In this document: one piece after another, positions 33,028-44,914 of the stretch
Position numbering within the stretch: the first letter of the stretch is position 1
How the letters are laid out: each line of letters opens with the position of its first letter
Source: Panagrolaimus kolymaensis
Taxonomy: Eukaryota > Nematoda > Chromadorea > Rhabditida > Panagrolaimidae
Length of the DNA stretch: 64,000 nucleotides
Direction: 5' to 3'
Assembly: GCA_028622995.1 (NCBI GenBank)
Contig: JAJQJQ010000025.1
Span: 2,604,001 to 2,668,000, forward strand
Made by a program: the position numbers and the translations under genes
Notes under the pieces: model-generated
What the model was told of the DNA's origin: nothing
What the model saw: the letters and a program-made list of their open reading frames with translations, nothing else
Database searches by the model: none

Positions 33028-34083
33028 ATGTCAACTGATCTTCAGCTATCCCGATGTTTATCAATTTATGATTGTCATGAAGCTGCTTTCAAACTACATG
33101 GATATCAACGATGTTACTTCAACTTTCTTTTCTTAGGTAGTTCTTTATTGTTTTTTTTTTGTTCGCGTCTGCTTGTCATTTTCAGGATTACTTGCTGCTT
33201 ACCGCCATCCTGCTCTCATTATCTCTTGTTATATTTCTATTCAACATGATAACTTTCCACTGCTGATCCTTAGAATCTGATTGACTGTCGCTTCACTGGT
33301 TAGAATCACTCACATCTTTTCATCGAGGTAATCACTTTGTTGTTTCTCTATGTACTCCTCCTTTTTCAGATCTCAGTCGTGATTACTCTTTGTTTGCTAT
33401 GCGGGAACAATTCTTGAATGCCAAAATACACCTACCTGCTCAAACTACTCGTGATTATCGAATTACGCCTACCTGAATATCATTATCAAGTCGAGCCACA
33501 CATATACACTCTTCTCATCGATGTTTGCCACTCTTGTATGTTAGTCACCTTGCTCGTTTGGATGTTACGCTGTTAGTCAACTTGCTTGTTTTGGCTTCGC
33601 ACTATTATTCATCGAAATGCTCTACTAAAGGTATGTCTTTATTGTTTTCCTGCATTTATCATTGTTTGTTTTATGCCCTGTATCACTTGTTCTTGCACCT
33701 CAACTTATCGTTCAACTCCTTATTGTTCAACACATCTGACTGACACCGTATGAGTTTGCATAATGGAATAAAAGTAAGTCCTTTAACTCATCATATGACT
33801 TTTAATGGATTTTTTTTAGTAAACGATGCTCAATCTAAAGGTGCTTCATTTTTGAAAATTCGTTACCAAGAAGGATCAACAAGAAGATGCTCCACTGATC
33901 GACACCTTGATGCTTCTCATGGTCCTCGCAAAGAAGAAGGAAGATGCTCTATTGATCGACACCTAGATGCTGCATATGATCATCGCAAAGAAGAACCAAC
34001 TCAATATTATTGTCATCATGTCTCTATTTTTGTATTGTAATGTTATTATTTGTTATTTTTATATGTTTGTTTGTTAAAATAAA
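33028..34083 (+). other. Possible spliced locus of unknown coding status
   Basis: The composition is clearly less AT-rich than the flanks, and intron-like signals recur: 33137-33185 (GTAGTT..TTTTCAG), 33328-33369 (GTAATC..TTTTTCAG) and 33631-33819 (GTATGTC..TTTTTTTAG). An AATAAA signal lies at 34078-34083. A frame from the ATG at 33028 crosses the first junction for 67 codons. Another frame crosses the third junction into a tandem repeat of about 57 bp (33883-33996) encoding RCSTDRHLDASHGPRKEEG and RCSIDRHLDAAYDHRKEE. No single frame covers all exons. It may be a long non-coding RNA, a decayed coding gene or a mobile-element derivative. Confidence 0.4.
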
Positions 34084-34779
34084 CTATATTTGTATTATTG
34101 ATTGTATGGGTTGGGTGAGGATTCGCTAAGTAGCAATAGGGAGAAAAACAAAAAGTGGGCTCCAGCAATAAAGAACCGTCACTTCAGAGATTTCCACAAG
34201 TTTTGTTACCTTTTTTGCAACATCGGATGAATAATATTTCAAACCTTCATTTATGATATTTACACAAACTGTGTTACCTTTTTTCTCCGGAATTGTGACC
34301 CTTTTCTTCCATACCATGTGTGAGATATCTTACCCCTAAAATGTGAGCTTTTCTCCTCAAATGTTGTGGAGATAAACATGCACAATGGATCAACCACACT
34401 GCCTTGAACCTGCACATTCTTGTGCCATTTTCTTTCACCGTTTTGTAGAGGTTTTTTCCATGACTTTTTTTCAGTGTATATTTAATAGGCAAAATAATCA
34501 GTTAAATGCTTTGTTTGAAACATTTTTGTATATAAAAAAACTGATGAATGAGTTTCGGATGAAGCAGTTGATAGTAGTTGCAACTTGAAATATTCGACAT
34601 TGAAAAATAACTATAATATTAACATTCGATGTTATTTAAAATTATAGAGGCCATAAAGAAGTTAATTGGAAATATTAATGCTGCAAATTGGAAACTCAAC
34701 TGTAGCTAGTTTTTTGCAGTTATGAAATCACCACTTACATTTGCTTTAACTTGAATAGAAAAAGCTTTTAGTATCCATG
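34084..34779. other. Intergenic before the tandem array
   Basis: No gene seen. Open frames on both strands here are short and have no domain. Confidence 0.45.
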
Positions 34780-35150
34780 TCTACTCTTGTAAATTGAATT
34801 GACTATGTTTGTTTGTTTGTCTGTCTGTTTGTGGGTTGTCCGCTGTTTTTTTGAAATGTGTTCGGACTGTCTGATGCAGTTTTTGACGCTGATTCCGAAA
34901 ATAAGGGCCTTTGTTGATGTATCAAAGTAATGAAATTGAATTTGAAAGGGAGAAAGTGTGAAATGGAATTTGAGTATGAGTTGTGTGGCCCGAAGGGCCA
35001 TTTGATAAATATGAAATGATCTAATGTAAAATTAGGAGGGATGGAAGGTGGAAGACGAGATGAGGGCCCGAAGGGCCCAATGTGTAATTGTAAAATTGAA
35101 TAAATGTAACGTGTGGGGACTGCCGTAGGCAGGCCCCTTCATATATCTTG
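34780..35150. repeat. Helentron-like tandem array, unit 1
   Basis: Starts TCTACTCTTGTAAATTGAAT, then a TGTT/TGTC microsatellite, and contains GTGTGGCCCGAAGGGCC. It ends in a strong hairpin (35115-35137, GGGGACTGCC...GGCAGGCCCC), followed by TTCATAT and CTTG. The same order is repeated in units 2 and 3. Confidence 0.6.
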
Positions 35151-35930
35151 TCCTACCTTGTAAATTGAATTGACTATGTTTGTCTGTTTGTTTGTGGGTT
35201 GTCTCCTGTTTTTTTGAATTGTGTTTGGACTGTCTGATGCAGTTTTTGACGCTGATTCCGAAAATGTGGGTCTCGAGCTTCGGCTAAAGAGATATGCATA
35301 TGATATTGAGGTTTGAAAATTTGCATATTTGCATATTGAAAAAAGCTTTAACACGAATGTTTCTCTTTGTGTTTGATGAAAGGGAGAAAGTGAGCTCTTT
35401 GTCGTTTGCTTTTTGAAAGAGAATTTCGTTGCATGATTTATAACAGTAATTTCAAAGTTTCATATTTGGTGATGGTGCATAGATGCATGTATGTGTGAAG
35501 GTGTTGGAAGTGTTGAGAAAAAATGTTTTTTTAAATGAGGAATGATAAGATGGACTTTAAGAAAGTTTAATGAAAATATTAAAATAAGAAATGGGAAAAC
35601 GTAGCTCTAGGAAATGAGGATGACTACGAGGCGCTAAAATGAAGCTGCAAATGAGGGACATGTAAGATGAGGCACGAAGGGCCTGTGGTGCTTAATCGCA
35701 GTAATGAAATTGAATTTGAAAGGGAGAAAGTATGGAATGTGGGCATGGGTTGTGTGGCCCGAAGGGTCATTTTGTGAATATCACTGATCTAATGTAGAAT
35801 TGGGAGGGCTTCCGCAGGGGATGGAAGGTGGAAGACGAGATGAGGGCCCGAAGGGCCCGATGTGTAATTGTAAAATTGTTGAAATGTTAGTTGTGGGGAC
35901 TGCCGTAGGCAGGCCCCTTCATATTTCTTG
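35151..35930. repeat. Helentron-like tandem array, unit 2
   Basis: Starts TCCTACCTTGTAAATTGAAT with the same microsatellite. The shared block TGATGCAGTTTTTGACGCTG lies near its 5' end. The last 230 bp closely match unit 1. It ends in the identical hairpin (35895-35917) and CTTG. Confidence 0.65.
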
Positions 35931-37232
35931 TCTACCTATGTAAAGTGAGAATGAATATCTGTCTGTTTGTTTGTCTGTCAATGTGGTGTCCCCTAGCAAA
36001 TTGAAATGTATCTAGCACGTCCTATGCAGTTTTTTACGCTGATTCCGAATATGTGAATTTCATTCTTCGGAATCGAGATGATCAATTCAGTAGATGCGTT
36101 TAAAATTTGCATAATCGAAAAAAGTCTCGACGCGAATGTTTCTCTTTGCGTTTGATGAAAGGAAGAATCGAGTGCTTTTTTGGAAACGTGAATTTTATTT
36201 TCGCGATGTTTTATGGTAAATGATTAGAAACCGTACGCTTATGGTTGACGAAGTAACTGCGCAAGATGTGATAGTTTACCTAAGGGTGTTTAAAGAAATG
36301 CGCGATTTTGTAGATTTTTTGAAAAGAGAAATTAAATGGAATGTGTAATTTAATGAAGGAGGTTTAGAAAAAATAAATTTTAATTATGTTTGTGGAAATA
36401 AGTAAAGTCGAGAATCGAGCAATGAAGATGGACATCGAAAAGGCGTTAACGAAAGTGTACATCGTGAGCATGAAATGTGAGTCCCGAAAAAATAAAATGT
36501 TCCCGAATTAAAAAATTGTGATTTTGGGAGTAAAATAATTGGGAATGGAATCATTAAAAATGGATGGGATGGGGCCCGTAGGGCCCATTATTAATATCGA
36601 AAAGTGAGTAATTGTACGAAGGAATATGTTTGGAAGAAGAAAGGATAAACATGAAAGTGGATCCAAAAGACGCAAATCGGAACCCGCTGAAGTAATCGAT
36701 AAGAAGTTATGCCAGTATTGGAGGCGAAGCCCCATTAGAAAGGTATTTAAATTTAATGTAAGCAACCCGAAGAATTATTTTAAGTAGGGGGACTTTAGTA
36801 ATGAAATGCAATGAAATGTTTATATGTAAAGGTTTTTTAAAATGTTGATTTCAAAACGTGTGAAAATAAATTGAATTAGATTAAAACTGTGGTTAAAATT
36901 TGCGCGCCATATGCAATTTCATGTTTGCGCGTTTTAAAATGTTTGTCTTAATAACTAATAAGATAATTAAAAAAGTCGTGTGTTTAGGTCCAGTTTCTGT
37001 CACACTCACACGTTTACAATCAGAAATCCCCATCTTCTTTACTACTCACACCAAATTAATCATAAAATATTATCTCTTAAACATCTCCCTTTTTTAATCC
37101 TTTTCTAAAACAAAAGAATTCCTTAACGTTATTTTTGTCAATGAAAAGTGTTATGTTTGTTTTGGAAAAGTGTCTATGTTTGCTAATAAAAAAGTTGTGA
37201 GGGACCACCGAAGGTGGGCCGCAAAGTTCTTG
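35931..37232. repeat. Helentron-like tandem array, unit 3
   Basis: Starts TCTACCTATGTAAAG with a TGTT/TGTC microsatellite and the TTTTTACGCTGATTCCGAA block. It contains the hairpin GGGCCCGTAGGGCCC near 36570 and finishes with a diverged hairpin (37202-37220, GGACCACCGAAGGTGGGCC) followed by CTTGTCTAC. No Rep/helicase frame is present, so it is non-autonomous. Confidence 0.55.
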
Positions 37233-37671
37233 TCTACGATAATTTGGAAATCTTTTTTTTATAAAAAAAATATTAATTTTTAGTAAAACCATTTGATTTT
37301 GTTTTTTCGTTAAATGCAAAGACGCTGGTTTGTTATATTTAATATTAAGCGAAACATTTTTTTTTGACTGTAAAGGTGTACGTTTGAAATTTTTTGCGGC
37401 TTATAAAAATAAAATAAAACCAGAATAGTTAAAATTAATTTAAAAAAGAAAAGAAAAACCTTCTTCGATCTTTATAACCAAACGAGACAAATTTATATTA
37501 GATCTTTTTATTGAAAATAAAGCACGTTCCACCCTATTTGGCAAATCTCTTTGCCAATTTTTTTTGTATTCATTTTATACTTTTTTCTTCAATTTTTTGG
37601 TGCTCGTATTTGATTAGTTTGAACGAAAAAGGACGAGAAATTTGCGGTATAGCCTCAGAATCCGGGGTGAC
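37233..37671. other. Intergenic, 440 bp
   Basis: No gene seen; promoter region of the PAN-like gene. Confidence 0.45.
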
Positions 37672-38334
37672 ATGATTCTTCCATTTCTAATTTCTAGCTT
37701 GTTTTTGATTTATTTTGGAATTAAAGTATATTCACAAGAAGATGAAGGGTAGTATGTTTAAAAAACTTATGATTTGCTAAAATTTATATATTTTAGCAAC
37801 TCCACAGACACAGACTTTTATAACCTTCGTGGTTATGCAATGAATGGACTAAATTTGATTTGGGCAGAAAATAATCAAACAGTTAGCGAATGCATATTTG
37901 AATGTTATCAACAAGAAAATTGCAGTGGCATAACTTTTTATGGACCAGGCAAATGTAAACTGATCGATTTTTGGCTTCTATATTATAGTGAAGATAATAA
38001 TTGTTTAAATTACATACGAAATCGAATTCCTGGAAATTATTTAAGAGAAGATTTGCCAATTATGGATAAATTAATATTCTATAATGGTAAGCCATTTATA
38101 TTATTGCATTAAATTTTAGATTGAAAAATAATGGAATTTTTCTTTTATAAAATAAAAGACTTAAATGATTTTTTAGCCTATTGGCAGCAAAATCCTTGCC
38201 CATATAAATCGGTACTTTCTAATGATAGTAAATGGTGCATTGATGCAAATGTAGTGGCAGCTCGGTATCCATCTTTTTTTAATGCGACTAAATTCGGTAA
38301 TCGAGGAGCTAACGTTAGTGCTATTTATATTTGA
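37672..38334 (+). CDS. Secreted PAN/apple-like domain protein (174 aa)
   Basis: Exons 37672-37748, 37797-38086 and 38177-38334 join to 175 codons. The signal peptide is MILPFLISSLFLIYFGIKVY. The middle exon carries SECIFECYQQENCSGITFYG followed by KCKLIDFW. This Cys pattern (C-x3-C-x5-C-x3-Y/F, then C-x-L) is seen in PAN/apple domains. The last exon adds two further Cys (NPCPYKS, KWCIDAN). PAN domains bind protein or carbohydrate ligands extracellularly. The role here is unknown. Convergent with the chemoreceptor at 38538. Confidence 0.68.
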
Positions 38335-38537
38335 TAAAATCTTAATTAATTAATATTATTTTCTATACAAAAAAATTAAAATAATCACTAATAAAACTTT
38401 TGTACAAAAGGTATAATTTTTTAAGCAAATATTAGCTTTCTAAAACATTTAACAAACGGCTTTTTTATTAATTTTAATTACTTTGAATAATTATAAGTAT
38501 GAAAACATTTAAGAAAAATGTAGAACTTTTAAAATTT

Positions 38538-39713
38538 TTATAGTTCAGTTATTCGCTTGCAATATTTTTGTGAATAACTTCTTGATTCTATGGAAAATGT
38601 AGAAGTTGAAGCAGCAACAACGACTTGAGATTTTCGACATCGAAAATAAATTATTTTTCTCCACCAATGAAATAATTTTTCTCTATATGCTTTAATTGCC
38701 ATCATAACTGTTATAGCATTGGCACAAGAATGAAGGCCAATAATTTGTATTAACCATTTATTTAATTCTAAAAAATAAAACTCGTCTTCATTAAATTTTG
38801 TGTTCTGAGTGCGTCAAAAAATAACTAGATACTTACCTTCAATGTTACCTTGGTTAAAAATAATTGAGGCCATTAAGAAACTTATTGGAAATATTATTAC
38901 TGCAAATGGCACAGTCAACTGTAGCGAAATACAAAGAAAATATTGTTTTTGAAGTTTTATCGTTTTTGACGTTAATGAATTCTTTATTGATGTCAATTTG
39001 ATAATAATTTTAATTAGCATTAAAATTGCAATAAAAAATATTATTGATATAGCCAAAATGCATGAAGATAAATAAATTATTTCATTTTTGTTTATTATTC
39101 TACCATTGCAAGAAGCGGCAATAAAAAAATCATATAATTCTGGAATTTCTTGCTTCACATTTTCTTTTATAGCTTCATAATTTATATTTGGTAAATATAA
39201 AATTATCAATGGAATAGGATATAAAATGGCACAAGTGGCCATGAAGAAAAACCCAAGAGGTCGATGATAAGTATGTTCCATTCCCATAACAGAAAAATAT
39301 TGATATACAGAAAAAAAGAGTAAAGAAAATCCAGCAAAGCTCAATAAAAAGTGAACCAAAAACTAAAATTTTTGTATTTAAAAATATTTGTTTTGATAAG
39401 TTGCACCTACATATGGCACAGTCATTCCCCAAAATGGACCTAAATATCGTACAATTCCTGCAGGGCACAAAATAGCCCTTGGAAGTAATGGAAATAAGCC
39501 ACAAATAAAAGTGACATGAAAATCAAGTAAAAATCCAAAAATAAGTGTTGCTAAAATATAATATTTAGCTTTTCCCATCGCTTTTGTTGTATGGGTTAAA
39601 ACAAAATATGCAGCTAATGAATTGAGAATCATTGCCAATGCTGTGTTCCAATAAAGTCGATGAGCATATGCATTGATATCATTAAGGTTATATTGGCTAT
39701 AGTTGGTACTCAT
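38538..39713 (-). CDS. Serpentine chemoreceptor, Srh/Sri-like (352 aa)
   Basis: Exons 39713-39411, 39362-38837 and 38767-38538 join to 353 codons. The sequence has seven hydrophobic segments. The N-terminal part (TTKAMGKAKYYILATLIFGF then LLDFHVTF) and the TM6-TM7 region (YFLCISLQLTVPFAVIIFPI ... IIGLHSCANAITVMMAIKAY) follow the Srh/Sri/Str layout: a Gln before a Pro-containing TM6, and a final short-side-chain TM7 ending at YRE. Expected to sit in the cilia of chemosensory neurons and couple to G proteins. The C-terminal tail is Ser-rich. Exact class uncertain. Confidence 0.8.
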
Positions 39714-41174
39714 ATTTTTTTATTAGTAAAATTAGAAAAAATATTGAAAAACGAACTTGAAAGGAAGTAAAAAAAACTTCAAAACTATAAAACATTACCA
39801 ATAAATATGCTAGGAGACTATAAAGTGGAAATCAGTAATTATGTTTCAAGCCATTTTTTTAAATAGCAATTTAAATGTAGCTATTAAAAAAATTATAAAT
39901 CATAGCATTGGCTGTAAAAAAAAAATTATGTTATCGTATCGAGGAAGTAAAAAAAATGACGAATGAAAAAAGCGGAGGTTTTTTTCAAAGATGGATAAAC
40001 TATTCAACTATTGTAAAATATTTTTTATTGTCAATTTTTAACCCAGAAATATCGCAACAAAAAAGTCTTTTTTTATATTTATAGACATAAGAAATTTTTC
40101 ATATAATTTGTTTTATATTTTTTTGAAGATTTTACTTTTAAAAATTTTAGTTTTTGCTTCATAGTTCCTTCTCTAACTGTTGAAAACCATTATTAATTTT
40201 AACAGTTATAAATATGAGAAGTTAATTTATAAGAATTCGTTTCATATTTTTAATTTATAAAAATTTGATAATATAATCTTCTCATAGTTGTCATTGATGA
40301 TGATTTATTTTGTTTTGCTTTTTCTATTTATATGAGTAAATCTAAGAAGACGATCTTTGGCCGGTACTCAACGTCTAACCGGAAATAAGAGCTATTTACC
40401 CTCTGTGTCTAGCATTATAAAAACAAACCCAGATAAATAAAGCGAATTGACGTACTTTACTTTAGTTTAAATTCTAGTGAAACTTTGAGTTTCCTTTGGA
40501 TCTAACCAAGTTGGAAACTTTTTTTGATAACGTCCTGTTTTCCCTTTTTCTCGTCATTATTCTCCAACGGCATTTGTTTTTATTTTACTTTAAAAAAGAA
40601 AATTTATGAGTAAAAGAATTTTTTTTTGACAAAATTAACTATTAGCAAAAAATTACACAAAATGGGTTTAAGGTTTTTTTAAAAATCCATCGATTTTCAC
40701 ATGTTTTTCCGCTGCTGTTGTTTTCTTTTCTTTTGGTCGTTCTTCTTTTTTATGTCGCCTTGGTTTCTGTTCTCTTTCTCTTTTCGCCTCCTTTTTTTCG
40801 CTTTTTGGTTAGCGGAGAATGAGAGAGAGAGAGAGAGACGTAAACAAAAACAAAGCCACTTGTTCATGTCGTCGGGTCCATCCCGTCTCTGCTTGTTCTC
40901 TCCTAACTGTCGTCTCTCAAATAAAAACACATTTCTCAATTTTTCTTTCTCTCTGTCCATTTCACTTTTTTGTTTTGTTTTGAACATCAAAAACCAGAAA
41001 AGTGTGTTTTTGGACTCTGAAATTTATTTTGTTTTGCTAAAAAAGCTATTTTTCGGTTGTTTTGTTTTATTTTTTACTGTTATCTTTTTCAATAATCTCC
41101 ATCGCCGTTAATCAAAAAAAATTTTATCTATAAACTTCATATATATATTTCAAGTTTTATTTTTTGCAAACATC
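39714..41174. other. Intergenic, 1.5 kb
   Basis: Includes a (GA)n microsatellite at about 40822-40840 and T/C-rich sequence at 40700-41040. The latter is open on both strands but is low-complexity. It is the promoter side of the histidine phosphatase gene. Confidence 0.5.
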
Positions 41175-42597
41175 ATGTCATCAACAATTAAAACTTCGAT
41201 GAAAATCACAAAAACTGTCCGAAATTTATGGGTCGTTCGTCACGGAGAACGCATTGATAAAGTAAATCCGGAATGGATTAAAACCGCTCCTCGAGGAGCA
41301 TGGGATGATCCACCACTTACGTAAGCATTTTTTGTTTTTTTGTTTTAATTTTTGCCCAAAAAATTATCTAATTTTTTTTTGAATATTTGTTTTTAGTGAG
41401 AAAGGCGTTCAACAAGCCAAAGAAGCTGGTCGAAGAATAAGAGAAGAAGAAATCGATTATATTTTTTGCTCCCCTTTTATTCGTTGTTTACAAACAGCAA
41501 CCGCGATTGTTGGTGAATTAAAAGAAAATGCAAAACTTAAACTTTTTGTTGAACCTGGATTTGTCGAGGATTTAAGCATCACTCAATTTCCACCCGGCTG
41601 TTTGCCAGCTAAAGATCTTCAGTAAGTTATTACATTATTAGTTTTGGATTCTAAAAAATGGTTTTTGCAAAAACAATTACTTCCTTTCCAAAAAAGAAAG
41701 TCTTGAAATTTGTTTTTTTTTTGCTTCCATAAAAGCAAAAAAATAAAAATATATTTCAAAGTATTATTTTCTTTAGTTAAAAAAATAATATTTTTTTGTT
41801 ATTTTAACCATAAAAAAAAGATGACATCAAAGTTGTTGTTTGTTGTTGCTAGGGAGTGTAAAGCACTTAATTAAAAAATAAGATATTTTTAAACCATTTT
41901 GCAAAATAAGAAAAATAAATTTGTCATTAAAATTTCAAAACGTCTGGGTTTTAGCAACAAAAAAAGAGAGGCGCGAACATTTTTTTTTCATTGAAAAAAT
42001 AAAAATAAATCGATAAGTCAAAATTAAGGGTGACAACAACTAAAATTAAAATATAAAAAGTTTTTGGGTAAAGAAATTTTTTTCATATCTAAAAAAACTT
42101 ATTTTTTTAGCAGCGAATACAAGCGCGTCGATCCTGAATATGATAGTTTCTTGAAGGATTTCTTGCCTGAAAATAATGAATATGTTTGTGAAGCTCGAAT
42201 TCGTTCAACCATCGAATCACTTTTGGATAAATATCCAGGTTTGGTTTTTTACCCTTTAAAAAATTAGCATAATTTAAACTTTCCTTTTTTAGGAAACGTT
42301 TTGATTATTTCCCATGGTTCACCGATTGCTGCAATCCACAAAGTTCTTGGACATACAAATCGCGATATTGGATATTGTGCCCTTTCACATTTTATTGTTA
42401 CTCAAAGTACTGAATCTTTACCAACCCATATGGGTGCTGAAGGTGTTCATGAGCTAGAAAAGAAATATAAATTTAAATGCGTTCTTGCCGGAGACATGGG
42501 TCATTTGTCTGAAAAGACTGAAGTCATCTATCCCGTTATTCGACCAGATGAAAATCCAAACAATATTACTCCTGAACCAACTAAAGCTCCAGCATAA
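41175..42597 (+). CDS. Histidine phosphatase (phosphoglycerate mutase-like, UBASH3-type), 267 aa
   Basis: Exons 41175-41320, 41397-41621, 42111-42238 and 42293-42597 join to 268 codons. The catalytic set is complete: the N-terminal RHGER (phospho-accepting His), the second Arg in CSPFIRCLQTA, and the late SHGSP. DDPPLTEKGVQQA is typical of the superfamily, and the overall form resembles the phosphatase domain of UBASH3/TULA and insect ecdysteroid-phosphate phosphatases, which are expanded in nematodes. No signal peptide; probably cytosolic. The substrate cannot be read from sequence. The second intron (489 bp) is long for this window. The acceptor at 42110 has a CAG duplicate, so a three-base alternative is possible. 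Confidence 0.9.
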
Positions 42598-43045
42598 ATT
42601 ATTACGGTTTATTAAACAAATCAATTTTGTGATAAGAACTAATTAATTAACGACACAAACTTTTTATTTAATTTTTTCCCCGTTCTAAAATTTTTCTTTA
42701 ATAATTCTTTAGCTTAGCTCCCTTTAGTTGTTAGATACCTTTTCTATTTTAATTATGATTTCTTGTAACAAGAATATGCGACTTTATTGAAAAAATTTTT
42801 ATTAATAAATTTCTTTCGCTATTATTTTTTTTTGCAAGAAAAATAAGATTTTTCTCAAGCGATTACTGGTGAGAGGTATATCAGTGAAGGAAAAAATATC
42901 AAATTTTATTCTTTATTTTATGCTCAACTAAAATTTCAAAATTCCAAACAAAACAAAAAAAAAGAAATTTTGAACAAAAGCAGCAAAACAATCAAAAGAT
43001 AATTTTAAACTTCTCATAAAGTTTCTGTTATGACAACCTGATTTT
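42598..43045. other. Intergenic between convergent genes
   Basis: 3' UTR region with AATAAA-like signals. Nothing else seen. Confidence 0.5.
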
Positions 43046-43370
43046 TTAATCAAATTTCATGGGTGGTGAATGAATAAGAATGCCGCCATCAACATTGATA
43101 CATTGTCCAGTCATGTATGAAGCTTTGTCAGAAGACATAAAAGCTATAAATTCTGCCATTTCTTCTGAAGTTCCCCAACGGCCTAGTGGAACACCTTTTT
43201 CAATTTGAATTGTTATCTAAAAATAGAATATTCTTTCATAAGAAATTGTGATTTTAAAATTTTACTAAAACTTACATTTTTCATTGCTTCGGCGGGAATA
43301 CCGGTTCTAGGCAAAAATGATGTTTCGGTTGCTCCAGGGTTAAGATTATTGATTCGAATTCCAGATGGAG
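43046..43370 (-). pseudogene. C-terminal fragment of a short-chain dehydrogenase
   Basis: Two exons, 43370-43276 and 43216-43046, encode APSGIRINNLNPGATETSF and then LGRWGTSEEMAEFIAFM and YMTGQCINVDGG. These are the standard C-terminal third of a classical SDR (NPG motif, substrate loop, DGG end). The N-terminal Rossmann part with GxxxGIG and the catalytic YxxxK are not found in the 2.6 kb upstream on this strand, and a stop precedes the first exon in its frame. Either the gene has a very long intron or, more likely, this is a truncated copy. Confidence 0.65.
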
Positions 43371-44839
43371 CTAAAATGGCTGCAAAACTCGGATGGTGGT
43401 TTTATCTATGAATTTAAATATGTAAATTATAATGCAATGGAAATTAAAATTAATGAACGAAAGGGAAATGAAAGGTAGGTTGCGGCTCCAAAATCAAAAA
43501 AATTTATAAAATTCCCTCGTTTCATTTCAAGTTAAATTAATTTTTAAATTTATAAAAAAATCGTTTCGTTTTTTTGAGGAGCTTTTGTTTATTTATTTTA
43601 TTTTTTTGTTATGGAATGCAAAATACATGTTATATCCAGAATTATTCAAAATAAAAATTTATTGATGAGAAAAAGTAGTTGGAATTGAAGAATTTTGGTT
43701 TTTTTTCTATTGAATGCGAAAGCAAAAAATTTGGATGGTCAAAACAAAAAATACAATAGATTCTTAAAAAAAGAGCATATTTAAGCTAAATTTTATTTAT
43801 CCTATGTCACAAATTTGCGCACAAGATTTTTCTACCTAGAAAATCAATAATAGTTTTTGAATTTAAAAAGAATAAAAAGTAGAGACAAAAAAAGGGCATC
43901 CTTTTCTAAAAACCACAAAGTAAAAAAATAGCAACGGCGATGGTTCCAAGCAAGGAAATAAAGCGGTTGATTAACCGCACTTTCTTATTTTTTTTGCATT
44001 TAATAATTTCATTTTCTCTATCTCCACATTTTTTGATTTTTTTTGAATATTTTGTTGTTTAAATTTGTTTATTTTTAAAATAATATTTGTTTTAAATTAA
44101 ATATCGATGCAATTGCGATAACATCAAAATATTAAACCATAAATTTTTTAAAGTTTTACTACAAATATTTATAAAGAAGAAAATCCTTCCGATATTTGTT
44201 TTCCATGAAATTAATAATGAAATGGGCATGGGAGCGTAACATTACTTTTGACAAATAAATGATTGTGACTTTATTTAAAGATGGCATAAACAAAAAGACA
44301 GAAAACATTTCCTTTCAAAGAATTATTGATTGACGACATTTTTTCAACAACAAAAAAGAAGATATCGCCAAAAAAACGCAACGATTTTTTCTGCACACTT
44401 ATTCGGCCTTTTTCGTTTATAAAATTAGCACACTTTTCTTTTTCTTTTTTAATATTTTATTCATTATTTTTTTATACTTTTTTTATAAATATTTAATGGC
44501 CCATAATCTAGTTACAATAAAATTATTTGCGATCATCGTTTTAAAAATTTATGTCAATAAATTTTATCTGGTTTACATGCTCCATTACTTCATGGAAATT
44601 TTGAACGCTTATTTGAACATCACACAACTCTTGAAAGTTTCAACATTCAATACTCAGTTTGAAATTAATCCATCACAAAAAGTTGATCGCCATGGCGTGA
44701 CTTTACCATTTCATTTACTCTTAATTAAACAATATTTTTTTTTATAAATAGAAATACAAATCCAACAAACTTAAAATTATTTAATAAAAATAAAATACCC
44801 AAAATAACTGTAAATAAATTTTTCCACTACAAAAAAGTT

Positions 44840-44864
44840 TATTACTATCAAAGGGGAAAGTAAC
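44840..44864. repeat. 24-bp palindrome family, copy 4
   Basis: TATTACTATC...GAAAGTAAC followed by AAAAATTTTT. Diverged arms. Confidence 0.5.
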
Positions 44865-44891
44865 AAAAATTTTTAAACTTCGCTTTTATTT

Positions 44892-44914
44892 CTTACTATC
44901 GAGGAAAAAGTAAT
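44892..44914. repeat. 24-bp palindrome family, copy 5
   Basis: CTTACTATC...AAAAGTAAT followed by TAAAATTT. It lies 27 bp after copy 4. Confidence 0.45.

Noticed and set aside
34780..37232. CRISPR-like or satellite interpretation of the repeated hairpins
   Set aside because: Units are hundreds of bases long and unequal, with no short regular repeat-spacer pattern; and this is a eukaryote.
36508..37319. Open frames inside the tandem repeat array
   Set aside because: No helicase or Rep motifs; they follow repeat boundaries rather than coding features.
40360..40420. Possible tRNA in a slightly GC-richer stretch
   Set aside because: No A- and B-box pair or cloverleaf could be drawn by eye.
40697..41111. 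Open frames on both strands before the histidine phosphatase
   Set aside because: T/C-rich low-complexity DNA with a (GA)n microsatellite; translations are Phe/Ser-rich or Lys/Arg-rich without domains.
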